This document shows positions 42,331 through 52,711 of a stretch of DNA of 64,000 nucleotides, in pieces. Positions within the stretch are counted from its first letter, which is position 1, and each line of letters starts with the position of its first letter. This DNA comes from Chrysopilus asiliformis (taxonomy: Eukaryota; Arthropoda; Insecta; Diptera; Rhagionidae), in NCBI GenBank assembly GCA_964034945.1, contig OZ035964.1, positions 3,215,107 through 3,279,106 of the forward strand, read 5' to 3'. The notes beneath the pieces are model-generated. The model did no database searches and was not told the origin of the DNA. It was given only the letters and a program-made list of their open reading frames with translations. The translations under genes were made by a program, and so were the position numbers.

Positions 42331-43330
42331 TTCTTATACGTAGTTAGTATTATATTCATGAAAATTTTCTACCTCTTAATTTTGGAATCATATTACAAAA
42401 ATGTCTTTCTGTGTGTCGTCTGTCTGTCTGTCCATCCGTGTGTCTGTCTGTCCGTGAACACCATAACTTTCGAAAGGATTGAGCCAGAGACTCGAAATTT
42501 TTTACAGTTGCGTTTCTAGTAAATAGCAAGTGAAAATTCCATTTTTAGTGAGACATCTCCAACCTCCCCCTGCCCTTGGCCCGCCTTCTGTTCCTTCTGC
42601 TGATGCCCCGCCTAATCCTGTAAGGATTCAATTTAAAACGGAAAAAGGGCAACCTAATTCGGTGTCGTTTTTGTGAAAATTCCATTTTTCATGAGACACC
42701 TCCATCCTCCCGCACCGCCCAAATCATCGGTGATATCGGAAAACTTAATCAGATGCCTGAAAAACCTCCCTATGCCAATTTTCAGCTAAATCGGAGCCAT
42801 GTAAAAAAATTGAAAAAATCGCAAGGGGGACCCCTTCACTTTTTTTAAGGATGAAAAATCGAAGCCCTCCGATCGGGCTGAAATTCAGAACTTAGAGGTT
42901 CTCAGGGACGGAGAATCGATATCCGGTGTCCTTTTTGAGGGGGGCGTTACGGTTTGGGCGGTACAAGGACGAGGTCCTTGAAAAATCCCTTTTTCCCCAA
43001 AAAGGACACCGGATATCGATTCGTCGTCCCCGAAAACTATAAGATTCCGAATTTCATGAAAATCCTATGAGCCGTTTCCGAGATAAAAGGATGCAATTTT
43101 TAAGGATCGGACATTAGGAAAACCGCTAGTTTCTCCGGTCATTTTTGGCCTATCGACTCACGCAAAACGGTTTTTGATAGATAAAAGGATCCTAAAGGAT
43201 GTGTGATTTTTGGTTTTCCTGAAACTGCAGAAAACTTTTTTTTCCCGAGACTTGAAATTTTCTTGCGATTTTTTTTGAAAAATTTCAAAAGTTTACAATA
43301 TAAAGTTAAAAGAAAAAAATTTGCTACAGA
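42330..43330 (+). repeat. rep-B copy 3 with a rep-C-type head
   Basis: The first 85 bases (TTTACTTTCTTATACGTAGT, ACCTCTTAATTTTGGAATCA, AAAAATGTCTTTCTGTGTG) match rep-C. From AACACCATAACTTTCGAAAG onward the body is rep-B, including the hairpin with arms 42905-42940 and 42995-43032. The 65-codon frame open in copies 1 and 2 has two stops here. Another rep-B fragment follows at 43340-43760. Confidence 0.75.
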
Positions 43331-44594
43331 ATGTTGGGAAATGTTTACAAAATACAAAATTCGAACTAATTGTGCCATTTATACCAGCATAAATACATAA
43401 AATCATTTATTAAGTTCTGGTTTTTCCATTGATTTTGAAATGTAATCGGTAAAAAAACACCGGAAGTAAGTCATTTCTTCATCCCCCCTCCCCATGGCTC
43501 ATCCCACACTCCTTCTGCTGATGTCCCGCCTAATCCTGCAACGATTCGATTTAAAAAAGGAAAAGGAGAACCAAATTCGGTATTCTTTTTGTGAAAATGC
43601 CAACCGTATTTAGAGTATAATTTTACATAACCGATCCATAATCAAAATCCAATCGGACCACTCCTTCTCCCCCTCTCCCACACAAACCGACTTTTTTTTA
43701 ATTAAAAATTTTGTCTGTCCTCATATAGAGTATTTGACGATTAGACCCCTGGCAATTCTAGTTTGTCTTATGTTTTTATTTTGTATCATTGATGAAATAT
43801 CATTTTATGTACAATTGGTAACCCGAAATGATGTTAACTGGGATGGAATGAGGTGAAAGAACTTGGAAAATTTTGATGGTCAATGGGCGAGGGCTACACG
43901 CCAACCGTCATCGTTATCTGATAGATTTTAGATACGTTTTTATGATTTTTTTTTCTCCTATTTTCTCTTTTATTCAATTTTGGATATATGTATTTTTTCT
44001 TGTGATAAAAGTGCTGATAGTTCGATTCGGTCGTTCTTCTTCTTCGTATATTTGATGATTTTTTTGTTTTTTGTTTTGTTTTTCGTGTTTAGCCTGTAGT
44101 TAACCTACCTTACCTTAGCGACTCTACCTACACAACAAACAAAGGTAAAAAAATATGTGATTTTGTTGAGTTCTTGAGCTTTCAATTTCGATTCTAAATT
44201 CGTTTTCGACGGGGAGGGTAGGGCAACCGGTTAACTGACAGAAAACGTGTCCAATAGTTGTGAAGTACACGTTCTCGATTTTGTATCAGCGGCGATTTTT
44301 CGGTCTGGACCGGAGCGATTTATTCTGTATTATTTTGGACTTTAACAACAAATTATTTCATCAATAAAAAATTATTAAAAAGTAATTAAACTGGTACAGG
44401 AAACAAAAGAAATACATTTAACGTATAACCAGGTATAAAATATAGTTTTTAAATTATTAATTAGTTAAAATTAAAAATGAAACAGAAACATTTTGAAAAT
44501 TTTATCTGGAATTTTCATAAATCAAAGTCTAAAAATAAGACTTGGAAGGAAATATTCTACCACTAATTATAATTGCATGGAAATTATAAATAGT

Positions 44595-44706
44595 TAAAAC
44601 AGTTAAACCTGTATAAGCCGAAACCCTGTGTAATCCGGAAATCTGTCCAAGGTGAATAAATTTCCTGATCCCGTGCGACTCCAGGTTATATACCAGTTTC
44701 AGTGTA
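44595..44706. mobile_element. Degenerate pogo/Tigger-like remnant
   Basis: ACAGTTAAACCTGTATAAGC, GAAACCCTGTGTAATCCGGA and, at the other end, CCAGGTTATATACCAGTTTC are typical of the terminal text of Tigger-like elements; inverted ends are diverged. Assigned by texture only. Confidence 0.35.
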
Positions 44707-44994
44707 CCAAACTAATAAGAAAAACTAGTCTCTAAAATGTTGCCTAGAACGATTCCAGGAGCTGGATTCGGCAACTGTGAATTTCCAATTGTTCCCAATT
44801 AATTTCCATACGAAATTTCGTGGAAATTCGCAGTTGGGGAATTGGAGCCCAGGGCTGTATTCCGGAACTGTACAGTACGAATGCAAACGGAAATCTTCAT
44901 TTGAATTTACATTGGGATTTTCTTTTGTATTCGTACTGCACGCATGGTGTGAAAAATTCCAAAAACGCGAAAAAAAAGATCCGGAAGAATCCAA

Positions 44995-45800
44995 AAAAGT
45001 GAACATTTTGACGGGAAAATTCCACGAAAGTGAAAAAGTTTTCTGGAAAACACTTATTATCTGGAAAATTCCAAGAAAGTGAAAAATTCCCACGAGTTTT
45101 TTCACAACTAACTGGAAAATTCCAAGGAAGTGAAATTTTTTGCTACAAAACTCCAAAGGAGTGAAAAAATTTATTGTAAAATTTCAGAGAGTAAAAAATT
45201 TGACGGGAAAATTTCACTATATTGAAAATTTGACTCGAAAACCCCGATAGATAGAAAAAATCACTGGAAAATTCCAAGAAAGTGAAAAAATTGACCGGAA
45301 AATTCCAAGAAAATGAAAAAATTGCCGTGGAAATTCTAAAAAAGTGCAAAATTGAAGTGGAAGTTCCAAGAAAATGAAATTTTTTTACTAGAAATTTCCA
45401 GAAAAGTAAAAAAATTTACTATAAAATTTCAAGGAGTAAAAAATTTGACGGGAAAATTCCACGAAAGTCAGAAAAATGAGTTTAAAACCCTAGGAGATTG
45501 AAAAATTATCTGGAAAATTCCACGAGTTTTTCACAATTAACTGTAAAATTCCAAGGAAGTGAAATTTTTTACTACAAAACTCCAAAAGAGTGAAAAAATT
45601 TACTGCAAAATTTCAGGGTGTAAAAAATTTAACGGGAAAATTTCACTAAATTGAAAAATTGACTCGAAAACCCCGAGAGATTGAAAAAATCACTGGAGAA
45701 TTCCAAGAAAGTAAAAAAATTGACGGGAATATTCCAGGAGTGAAAATTTTGACTGGAAAGTCCCCAGAAAGTCAAAAATTTGACTGGAAAATTCCAAGGA
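44995..45800. repeat. Minisatellite 3 (GGAAAATTCCAAGAAAGTGAA) upstream of wbl
   Basis: About 800 bp of imperfect tandem units, period about 30 bp, mixing GACGGGAAAATTCCACGAAA, AAATTTACTGCAAAATTTCA and GACTCGAAAACCCCGAGAGA variants. The 10-bp palindrome GGAAAATTCC occurs exactly at least eight times (starts 45014, 45063, 45114, 45266, 45297, 45451, 45512, 45786). The array ends about 130 bases before the wbl start codon and is probably in a 5' UTR intron or the promoter. Confidence 0.88.
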
Positions 45801-45863
45801 AGTGGAATAAAATTAATTCTTAAAGTTTTTCTGTTTATTTTACAAAATCTATTAATGAAATTT

Positions 45864-45880
45864 TCTTTGCCCCCACAGAA
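45864..45880 (+). promoter_or_regulatory. Candidate 3' splice site before the wbl coding exon
   Basis: TTTCTTTGCCCCCACAG, a strong pyrimidine-tract acceptor, ends 47 bases before the wbl ATG. It implies a spliced 5' UTR whose first exon lies upstream of minisatellite 3, perhaps near 44200-44380. The matching donor is not certain. Confidence 0.5.
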
Positions 45881-45927
45881 TCGAAATCAGCGTTGGTGGA
45901 AAGCTTTAAAAAAACAAAAACAAAACA

Positions 45928-46527
45928 ATGCTAAGAAAAAGGACCCTAACCGGTGTATTGTTGGCGTTTTTGAATTTCCTACTAATATTGGATGTCACGA
46001 ATGGTTCGTGTATCGGATGTGTTGAGCTCGACGAAGTAACATTCGACAAAATGCTGGGTAAATTCCAATATGCCTTGGTTAAATTCGATATCGCATTCCC
46101 GTATGGTGAGAAGCACGAAGCGTATAGCGAATTCGCCAAGAAGATCGGCCCTAAATATGATAATTTGCTAGTCAGTTTGGTTGGTGTTAAGGACTATGGC
46201 GAGAAGGAGAATAGCAAATTAGCGGATAGATTCGGTGTGAATGAGAAACAATTTCCGAAAATCCTTCTATTCGACAATAGAACGAGATCAGAAGCTTCCG
46301 ATTCTGCATCCAATGACAATTTTATAGCATATCCTGACGATTGGGAGATAACACTGGAATTGATTAAGAAATTCGTCCGAAAGAATACCAACATTTATAT
46401 TGGCCTGGATGGATGTCTCCAGGAATTCGACAGTCTTGCGGCTAAATATGTTGACAGTGATGAAGATCAGCGGACTGGGATTTTCGATGCGGCCAATAAG
46501 CGAATGGAACAATTAAACAATGAAAAG
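45928..46527 (+). CDS. wbl: wbl coding exon 1
   Basis: 200 codons: signal peptide, CIGC motif, thioredoxin-like domain and the start of the D domain. The unspliced frame would run six codons into the intron to a TGA; the GTAATA donor at 46528 is preferred because exon 2 continues the ERp29 fold in phase. Confidence 0.95.
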
Positions 46528-47322
46528 GTAATAAGAGTTTCACCCTGATTATTTAATAGAGCAAATGGTTCTATTTGGAAGATTCCATGCTAGATAGCCT
46601 AAAAAAAAGGCGTTAATCGGACTTACCGGTCCTCTATACTTACAATTTTTTATCCAATGATTTTTTTCGTTCCAAGAAATGAACCTGCAATTAAGGGCAA
46701 TACCCTATTTTGTGACTTATCGGCATAATTTTGAAATTAGAAACAAAATACAATTTAGCCCACTTTAAAGACATTAGACGATCGGTTGGACAATCCAACA
46801 CATTGCAATTAATGTTTCATTTGGAGCAAATCTGTAGTTCAGATCAAATATTCCCCTCTTATTTTTTATAACTGACCGAAAATTCAAGAAAATCAACAAT
46901 TAATCCTAATCTTTCGAACTACTTTGATTATTTTGATACCTCAGCCATTAGATTTTTACTTATTTTAATCGATTTCAATTATTTTGGGCAATTCTTTTGT
47001 GACAATGAATGAAATTTTCATCAGATTTTAGGCTATTTATGCCAAACAAAACTTTTACAAAGCAAGAAAATATTAATTAAACGATTTTCATAAAATTTTG
47101 TTTTAGGAAAAGAATTCAGCAAAATTATATCTTGTAACTATGAAACGGATTTTGGAGAAAGGGCCGAATTTCATTGGGGACGAGGAACGTCGCCTTCAAC
47201 ATATTTTAACCGAAAAAATCAGTGATAAAAAGAAATTGGAGCTAACGCAACGATTTAACGTTTTGCAGTCATTTCATACCAAGGAAACACTCAAAACTGG
47301 CCTAAAGAGGGATGAATTTTAA
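45928..47322 (+). CDS. wbl: Windbeutel / ERp29-type ER chaperone, 2 coding exons
   Basis: Coding exons 45928-46527 and 47107-47322 (phase 0 junction, GTAATA donor, TTTTAG acceptor) give 271 aa; fly Windbeutel is slightly shorter (about 257 aa). Residues 1-26 are a signal peptide. The thioredoxin-like b domain follows, with CIGC at 28-31 (CTGC in the fly, as I remember), then FDIAFPYGEKHEAY, VGVKDYGEKEN and YIGLDGCLQEF. The second exon encodes the all-helical ERp29 C-terminal D domain. The protein ends KRDEF, which should act as a KDEL-like ER retrieval signal. In the fly, Windbeutel carries the sulfotransferase Pipe out of the ER and so is needed for dorsal-ventral patterning; in other animals ERp29 is a general secretory chaperone. 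The start context CAAAACAATG is good for insects. Convergent with Mic19. Confidence 0.95.
47107..47322 (+). CDS. wbl: wbl coding exon 2
   Basis: 71 codons from EKNSAKLYLVTMKRILEKGP to the terminal RDEF and TAA. The helical D domain with FIGDEERRLQHIL and KKLELTQRFNVLQSF matches ERp29 family spacing. Confidence 0.94.
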   Translation, partial: EKNSAKLYLVTMKRILEKGPNFIGDEERRLQHILTEKISDKKKLELTQRFNVLQSFHTKETLKTGLKRDEF

Positions 47323-48591
47323 CCTGCGGCAAAAAGAACAAAATCATTCCAAAAACGATTCCTACTGAAATCTTGTTTGAATAGTGGTTAGGGGAGGGGG
47401 TGTTTGATTGACAATTAATAGCACAAAACAAAACAAAAACGATGAGGCCCAATATCAATTTTATTCCAAGCGAATGCAATAATTTTTAGCTAGTTTTATC
47501 TTCAATAATTTATGCGGTCACAAGCAACAGCCGCTAAGTCGATTTTTATATGGAAGCGAAAATTTTCCTTTAGCAGATTCACAAACAGCTCATATTGGAA
47601 TTTCGACTCAAGCGGTTATTGCTTGTGGCCACAGATTTGTATGTTTTTTTATATGAATTCAGTTGTATTTGATGTTGTGAAAAAATAAGCCTATATAAGC
47701 ATTAATTAGGGGTATTACCCTATATAGAGTTTTATTTGTTGTTGTTGTGGTGTTGGTGGAGTGAAAATGGGTGGTAAATAGAGTAAGTGGGCATCTTAGG
47801 CTAAATGGGGGATACAATGATTTAATCAGCAATTATCTTTATCAAAAGCACCTTTATACAATTGTTTTTTGTGCGCGTGTTTGAGTGTGTAAGAAAATAA
47901 ATAAAAATAAAAACAGCAAATTGTAATTCATAAGAAATATTTTGAATAAAATGTTGTGAAATCAACTTATGTGAACAAAAAAATTGTTTTTTGAGTTCCT
48001 TAAAATATTTGACCTAAAAGAACTTTTCCCGAACACTCCAGAGTCGATTGGAATCATATTACAAACATGTCTATCAGTCTGTCTGTCTAAATGATTGACA
48101 GACAGACTGATAGACTTCAGAATAGTGAAAAAATCCTCCAAAATGGTACTGAAAACAAAAAAGGGAGTTTAGAACCCCTGTTCATACTACCAAAGAGCCC
48201 TTCCTTCCAGAGAGCCTGACGTATTTTATGGACAGCTCTCTAAACAGAGCTCAGAAAAATCGCTCAATATGAATTTTTCTGCAAGAATATTAAACTTTTC
48301 AACAAATTATAGTAATTTCAAATTTTCTTTATTTTTTTTATTTAATATTTCATACGGTTCAACTAGGTTCCATTTAATTATAATTGAAAAGACAATGTTA
48401 GTCATTTTCATTTTTATGATTTTTTGTTGTTGTTGTTAGAACTACAATTATAGCTCAGCTAATGTCGATCGTAGGTTTGGAAGTGATTATTAAACAATTA
48501 ATAAAAATAAATCAACAAAGTTTAAGCTGAAGTCGCGCCCCCTTCATCACCAAATTGCCCCGGAATCTAATGCGATGGTCCGCATTGGTTT
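47323..48591. other. Convergent intergenic region between wbl and Mic19
   Basis: Presumed 3' UTRs of both genes. AATAAA on the plus strand at 47896-47901 and its complement at 48328-48333 are candidate poly-A signals. A short hairpin of CTGTCTGTC and its complement lies at 48068-48116, and a TGACGTATTTTATGGACAGC fragment at about 48217-48236. Confidence 0.5.
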
Positions 48592-49094
48592 TCATTTTCC
48601 TGGGATCTTCTTCTGCTGCTGTTGTTGCTGCCCTTCCGCTTCATTGGCATCGAGTTTCTTCACGCGATTCTCGCTAACGCAATTCGCGAAGGCAGCCACT
48701 TCCTCTGAGCATTTCAACGTCTCACCGGGATTCGCCCGATAGCAGGCGATCAGATGAGCCTTGAGATCCTGACACGGCGGCAATTGGCGTGTTGGTGGGG
48801 CATTATGAAACCGCTTTCTCACATCCTCAATAGCCGCCGAATACTCCTGTTCCATAATCGCGGTTGTCTTGTTCAAAGTCTGCTCCAAATTCGCTAGACG
48901 ATTCCTCCAGTATTGGTCATTCTGTGCCAATTCCTGTTCCTTTTGGCGGCGTACCTCCAGCGCGGAAATCGTCGGTTCACCATAGTAAATCGCCGCTGGC
49001 GGAGGATAATGAGCGGAATTCGATGAGCTGGGACCGCCACCGGAATTCCTAGCCTCTCTGGGTGCATCATCTAGTCGGGGTTTTGTTGATTCCG
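48592..49094 (-). CDS. Chchd3: Mic19 coding exon 2
   Basis: From AESTKPRLDDAPREAR to the Q-rich C-terminus, with coiled coil and twin CX9C motif. The frame is open a little upstream (to a TTG at 49110), but the AG at 49095-49096 is taken as the splice acceptor. Confidence 0.92.
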
Positions 49095-49436
49095 CTGCTC
49101 CATCAATCAATATAGGCGAAGAGCCAATTGATTTTTAATAATACAACATTAAAGCAGACGTATTTATTAAATTGCGGTGCCGAAAATCGAAAAAAATAAA
49201 TAAATATTTCAATTGCATAATGATAGAATTTGACAAAATAAAATATGAGGTTATGTTGAATGGTCTGTTGATATTTTTAGGTATGATTAACAAATATTGA
49301 ATTCACCTTGGACGGGTTTTGTTGTCCGGAGTCGATGGACGACATCTTCAGATATCTGGATAACACCCTGCGGTGCATAAGGATTCGGGTTGTCCATATG
49401 TACCGTTCGCGGTGAAGTTGATTGCCTGCCACCCAT
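48592..49436 (-). CDS. Chchd3: MICOS subunit Mic19 / CHCHD3, 2 exons
   Basis: Exons 49436-49307 and 49094-48592 (phase 1 junction, donor GTGAAT, acceptor GATGGAGCAG) give 210 aa. The first exon begins MGGRQST, an N-myristoylation context typical of CHCHD3, followed by VIQISEDVVHRLR, the conserved start of the DUF737 region. The second exon has a long charged coiled coil (EVRRQKEQELAQNDQYWRNR region) and a C-terminal CHCH domain with twin CX9C motifs at Cys151/161 and Cys172/182, which are oxidised by the Mia40 pathway in the intermembrane space. A Q-rich tail ends KKIPGK. The protein scaffolds cristae junctions with Mic60. The acceptor lacks a strong pyrimidine tract but is the only AG that keeps frame and avoids stops. 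A GTAGGTAAG donor-like site at about 49525-49535 on the minus strand suggests a 5' UTR intron. Confidence 0.92.
49307..49436 (-). CDS. Chchd3: Mic19 coding exon 1
   Basis: MGGRQSTSPRTVHMDNPNPY followed by APQGVIQISEDVVHRLR, ending one base into codon 44. It was missed by length-based ORF calling because it encodes only 43 residues. Confidence 0.9.
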
Positions 49437-51488
49437 TTTCCACTACCTCTCAACGGTCACTAAATTGAATTCGATTTGATATTACGAGGTGGAATGAAAA
49501 TCCCACAAAAACCATTTCTTACCTACCTTATCTAAGAATTCTTTAGTCCGTCTCCTCTTTTAATCACACACGCACACAAATTCTTTGTAGTCCACTTGAA
49601 TCTCCTTTGTTAAGGCAATTCTGCCGACCACCGGTCAACAACTTCTAAGCCAGCGGAGCACCTGATCTGACAAACGTCTTCTGGACACGTTCCGGAGTCT
49701 ACTACAAGTCAATTTCAAATTATTGAACCGACTCGAATGTGATTCGTTTTGTCATTGGAATAATCGAAATTTACCAATAATTAAGAATCAACGTCTCATC
49801 AGCTGATCTCACGTATTTTACACACTTTTTTTGGCAGCAGAGTTCAGGATCGAGGGACGAAACTCGCCATGGGAAATGCCAAACTTTGGTTATGTCATTT
49901 GACAGCACCCGTTCTTCAAAAAAACCCGATTGAGTTCTACCCAACCCTGTTGATGTATAATCATCAGGGATGGGTAAAAATTAGCAGATTCCCCCAAAAG
50001 TGGCAGTAGATTGCATTAATAGCAAAGTAGATTAGTGGATACCCTTCCCCATACAAATGGAAAACTTTTTTTCTGCTTTTATCGAAAACGGTGCACCGTA
50101 TAGAAAAATTTATTATGACAAAATGTGTCTAGAATAGGAGTTTCCATAACTTATCCAAACAGAAATATCCAGTTGAATTACTCCTTCCATCTCCCCCATA
50201 CAAATGGAATACCTTTTTCTATTTTTCTCAAAAACGGTGCATCGTACCGAAAATTTTATTAAGATTAAATGTGTTTAGAATAGGATTTTCCATAACTTAT
50301 CTATACTGCAATATCCAGTTGAATCACTCGTTCCTCCTCCCCCACACAAAAGGAATACTTATTTAAATAAACATTTTGTCTGTCCTCATATCGAGTATTT
50401 GACGATTGGTACCTGGAAATAGTAGCTTTTTTTAGGTTTTCTATAAAATATTACGACGAATCGAAAAATATACACACATTTGATGATCAGCACCTTAGAT
50501 ATTTCGAGAGAAACAAAAATAAATATTCCAAATCTGATCCGGAATTATTCAAAGAAAAAATATTTCCGGCTATAATTTTAATTAATTTTAATTACAAAAT
50601 AATGTGTAACGAATTTTATTCGGCATTTCTATGGCCTAGAAATGAACTACAAGCCCTGTTACGAATTTCATTAACATTCAATTTTTTTTAATACTCGTAA
50701 AGACATCCACTCGCAATACCGATTTTTTTTGCGTATCTGCGAATTCCTATAGAAAATATTTCATAGAAAAAAATCAAATTAAAAATCTTGCGCTATGCTT
50801 GTTTACATTCATTTACATATTATATTAAAATATTAGCAATTACATAGTTTAAAAAAAAAAACTTATTCTCATAGTCAAATATACAGTGTTTTAAATTACA
50901 TAATGGAGAGTTTTCATTCTTTTAAATATTTTATGCTCACAAATTATTAATTTCACTAAATTCACTCCGCTAAAATATTTAAAAAATATTATGTACAAAA
51001 TCAAGCTTGAATTTTTTTTTTCAATATTTGTTCGTGGGTTTTTTTGAAAAATAAATATTTTTTTTACAATTTTATTACTTAATCTTTAGCTAAAACTAAG
51101 TAATAAAATTGTAATTGATATTTTAGATTTCCTTTTGTTTGTTTTGTTTTGTTTTGTTTTGTTCATATTTTGTATTAAAATAACGCATATCACAAAGAAA
51201 AAAATATTTCAGAAAATAATCAAAAGAAAAAAAACCACTAAATTAAAAAAAAAATTCTCACGGCTATGGCCACATAGAGTGGTTTAACGTCACGTACTTT
51301 TGGTATTAAATAACATCAAAATATATTAAAAATTACAAAAATATATATATAAATATCCATATATATAATAAAACGCGGAGCGATGGCGAAATATATTTTG
51401 AAAATAGTTAGTAATTTTGAAAAAACGTCTTTGATCCGTTAAGTGGGGATTGCAATGATCCGACAGCAATAGCTGCAGCAAAATGATT
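49437..51488. other. Mic19 upstream flank and AT-rich spacer
   Basis: Likely Mic19 5' UTR and promoter within 49437-49900. Then come a rep-B fragment (50030-50430, tandem CATACAAATGGAATACTT-type units), poly-A/T DNA and a (GTTTT)n run near 51136-51168. No gene seen. Confidence 0.5.
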
Positions 51489-51698
51489 TCATTGGCTGGA
51501 AAAAGCCGCCGTGTTCGTTGTCGGGTTCAGCTTCAAGGTAGAACCTGAATCGTACGTCAATGCGTCCGTCATGCGTGCGTCCGTCTGACAGTTCGATGCG
51601 GTGACAGTTGGATGCGGCAACGAATCTGGAGTTAACTCATTGTTTTGCACTTCTGCTATTAGTTTATCGTCGAAACAATTACTTTCAATTTGTTCCAT
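51489..51698 (-). CDS. Uncertain ORF of 69 codons
   Basis: MEQIESNCFDDKLIAEVQNN continues to AAFSSQ and a stop. The frame is open upstream to about 51770 as CGNAQKCHFAKKFVYDLSNL, so it could be a terminal exon (acceptor CGCACAG at about 51748). Composition is codon-like, but its C-terminal half coincides with one arm of an inverted repeat (51539-51595), which argues for a mobile-element origin. I do not recognise the family. Confidence 0.3.
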   Translation of the reverse strand: MEQIESNCFDDKLIAEVQNNELTPDSLPHPTVTASNCQTDARMTDALTYDSGSTLKLNPTTNTAAFSSQ

Positions 51699-51911
51699 AC
51701 TTAAATTGCTTAAATCGTAAACAAACTTTTTTGCGAAATGACATTTCTGTGCGTTTCCGCATGTAAAAGTAGAAATTCAACCTACTCTATGCGGTTGCCG
51801 CATCGGAAAACGCATTATTATGAGAGTACTCATAGCAGCCCGTTGATTCTACTCGAACTGTCAACCGGACGCACGCATGACGGACGCATCGACGTACGAT
51901 TCAGGTTCTAG
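51539..51911. repeat. Fold-back inverted repeat
   Basis: The left arm 51539-51595 (TAGAACCTGAATCGTACGTC and onward) and the right arm 51855-51911 are inverted copies of about 57 bp with roughly three or four mismatches. An inner inverted pair, GATGCGGCAAC (51611) and GTTGCCGCATC (51793), extends the stem. The arms contain GCGTCCGTCATGCGTGCGTC-like text. Confidence 0.75.
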
Positions 51912-51929
51912 CTTCAATCCCAATTTTTC

Positions 51930-52711
51930 TGTCTTTGCTGCGCAGCATTTTTTTTTTGTTAATAATTTACCTTTTATGGTATTTGGGTTTTGCATATTAG
52001 ATTTATGTCTAGAATTATAAAATTTCGGATAGAGAGAGAGAGTTGGATAATTTCATATACGAGAAACACTTTCAAACAGATGTCTCGCCAAATATTAGCC
52101 GAAAAAAGAAACTACTGTTTCTAGAGATATCTTTCGATACTATATTTTAAAAAAACATTTTTTCGATTAGTGTATCGAAAGTGTGAAGCTTATCTCTGAA
52201 AAAAAAAACAAGTAATTTGATGCGTCACGTCACGTAAACGCACTCGGTCCGCCATAGCACTAATACTTTTTTCCCCACAACTTTCCATTGACCAAATTCT
52301 GGGGTGGAATCGTGTACCGTGAGAAATGATAGTGACTGTCACCCGTTAGAACCCTGTACTGTGAAAGTTTTATAAATTCTGAGCAAAATTGTATCAAAAA
52401 AAATTGATTAGCTTACAATATTATTGGAGCCCGAAACACTGACAAGCAACAGTCCACTATTACTTGCCACCTAACACGATTCCATCCGTGTATGCTACAC
52501 GCACCCCCACCCCCTCCAGCCCTCGAAAGCAATTTTTTTTCATGTCTTAAAATATAATTTATCGAAATACATCTTTGTAATATTCTTTGTAAAATATATA
52601 GATTTTTTGTTTTTTTGGATATTTTTTTTTATTTTTAATAAAATATTTACTGGTAAATTAGATGTTAATCTCTTCTTTTAAGTTGATTTTCTATTTGTTT
52701 TTCAAGCGTAT
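51930..52711. other. Presumed su(s) 3' UTR and downstream DNA
   Basis: No coding sequence. A minus-strand AATAAA (TTTATT at 52628-52633) lies about 80 bases after the su(s) stop and is a reasonable poly-A signal. A palindrome around 52120-52185 (TATCTTTCGATAC and GTATCGAAAGTG) may be another small hairpin element. Confidence 0.45.

Noticed and set aside
44725..45156. 143-codon ORF and neighbours over minisatellite 3
   Set aside because: Both strands are open here because the tandem unit lacks stops; the products are repeats of FSRQIFYSLKF-like text.
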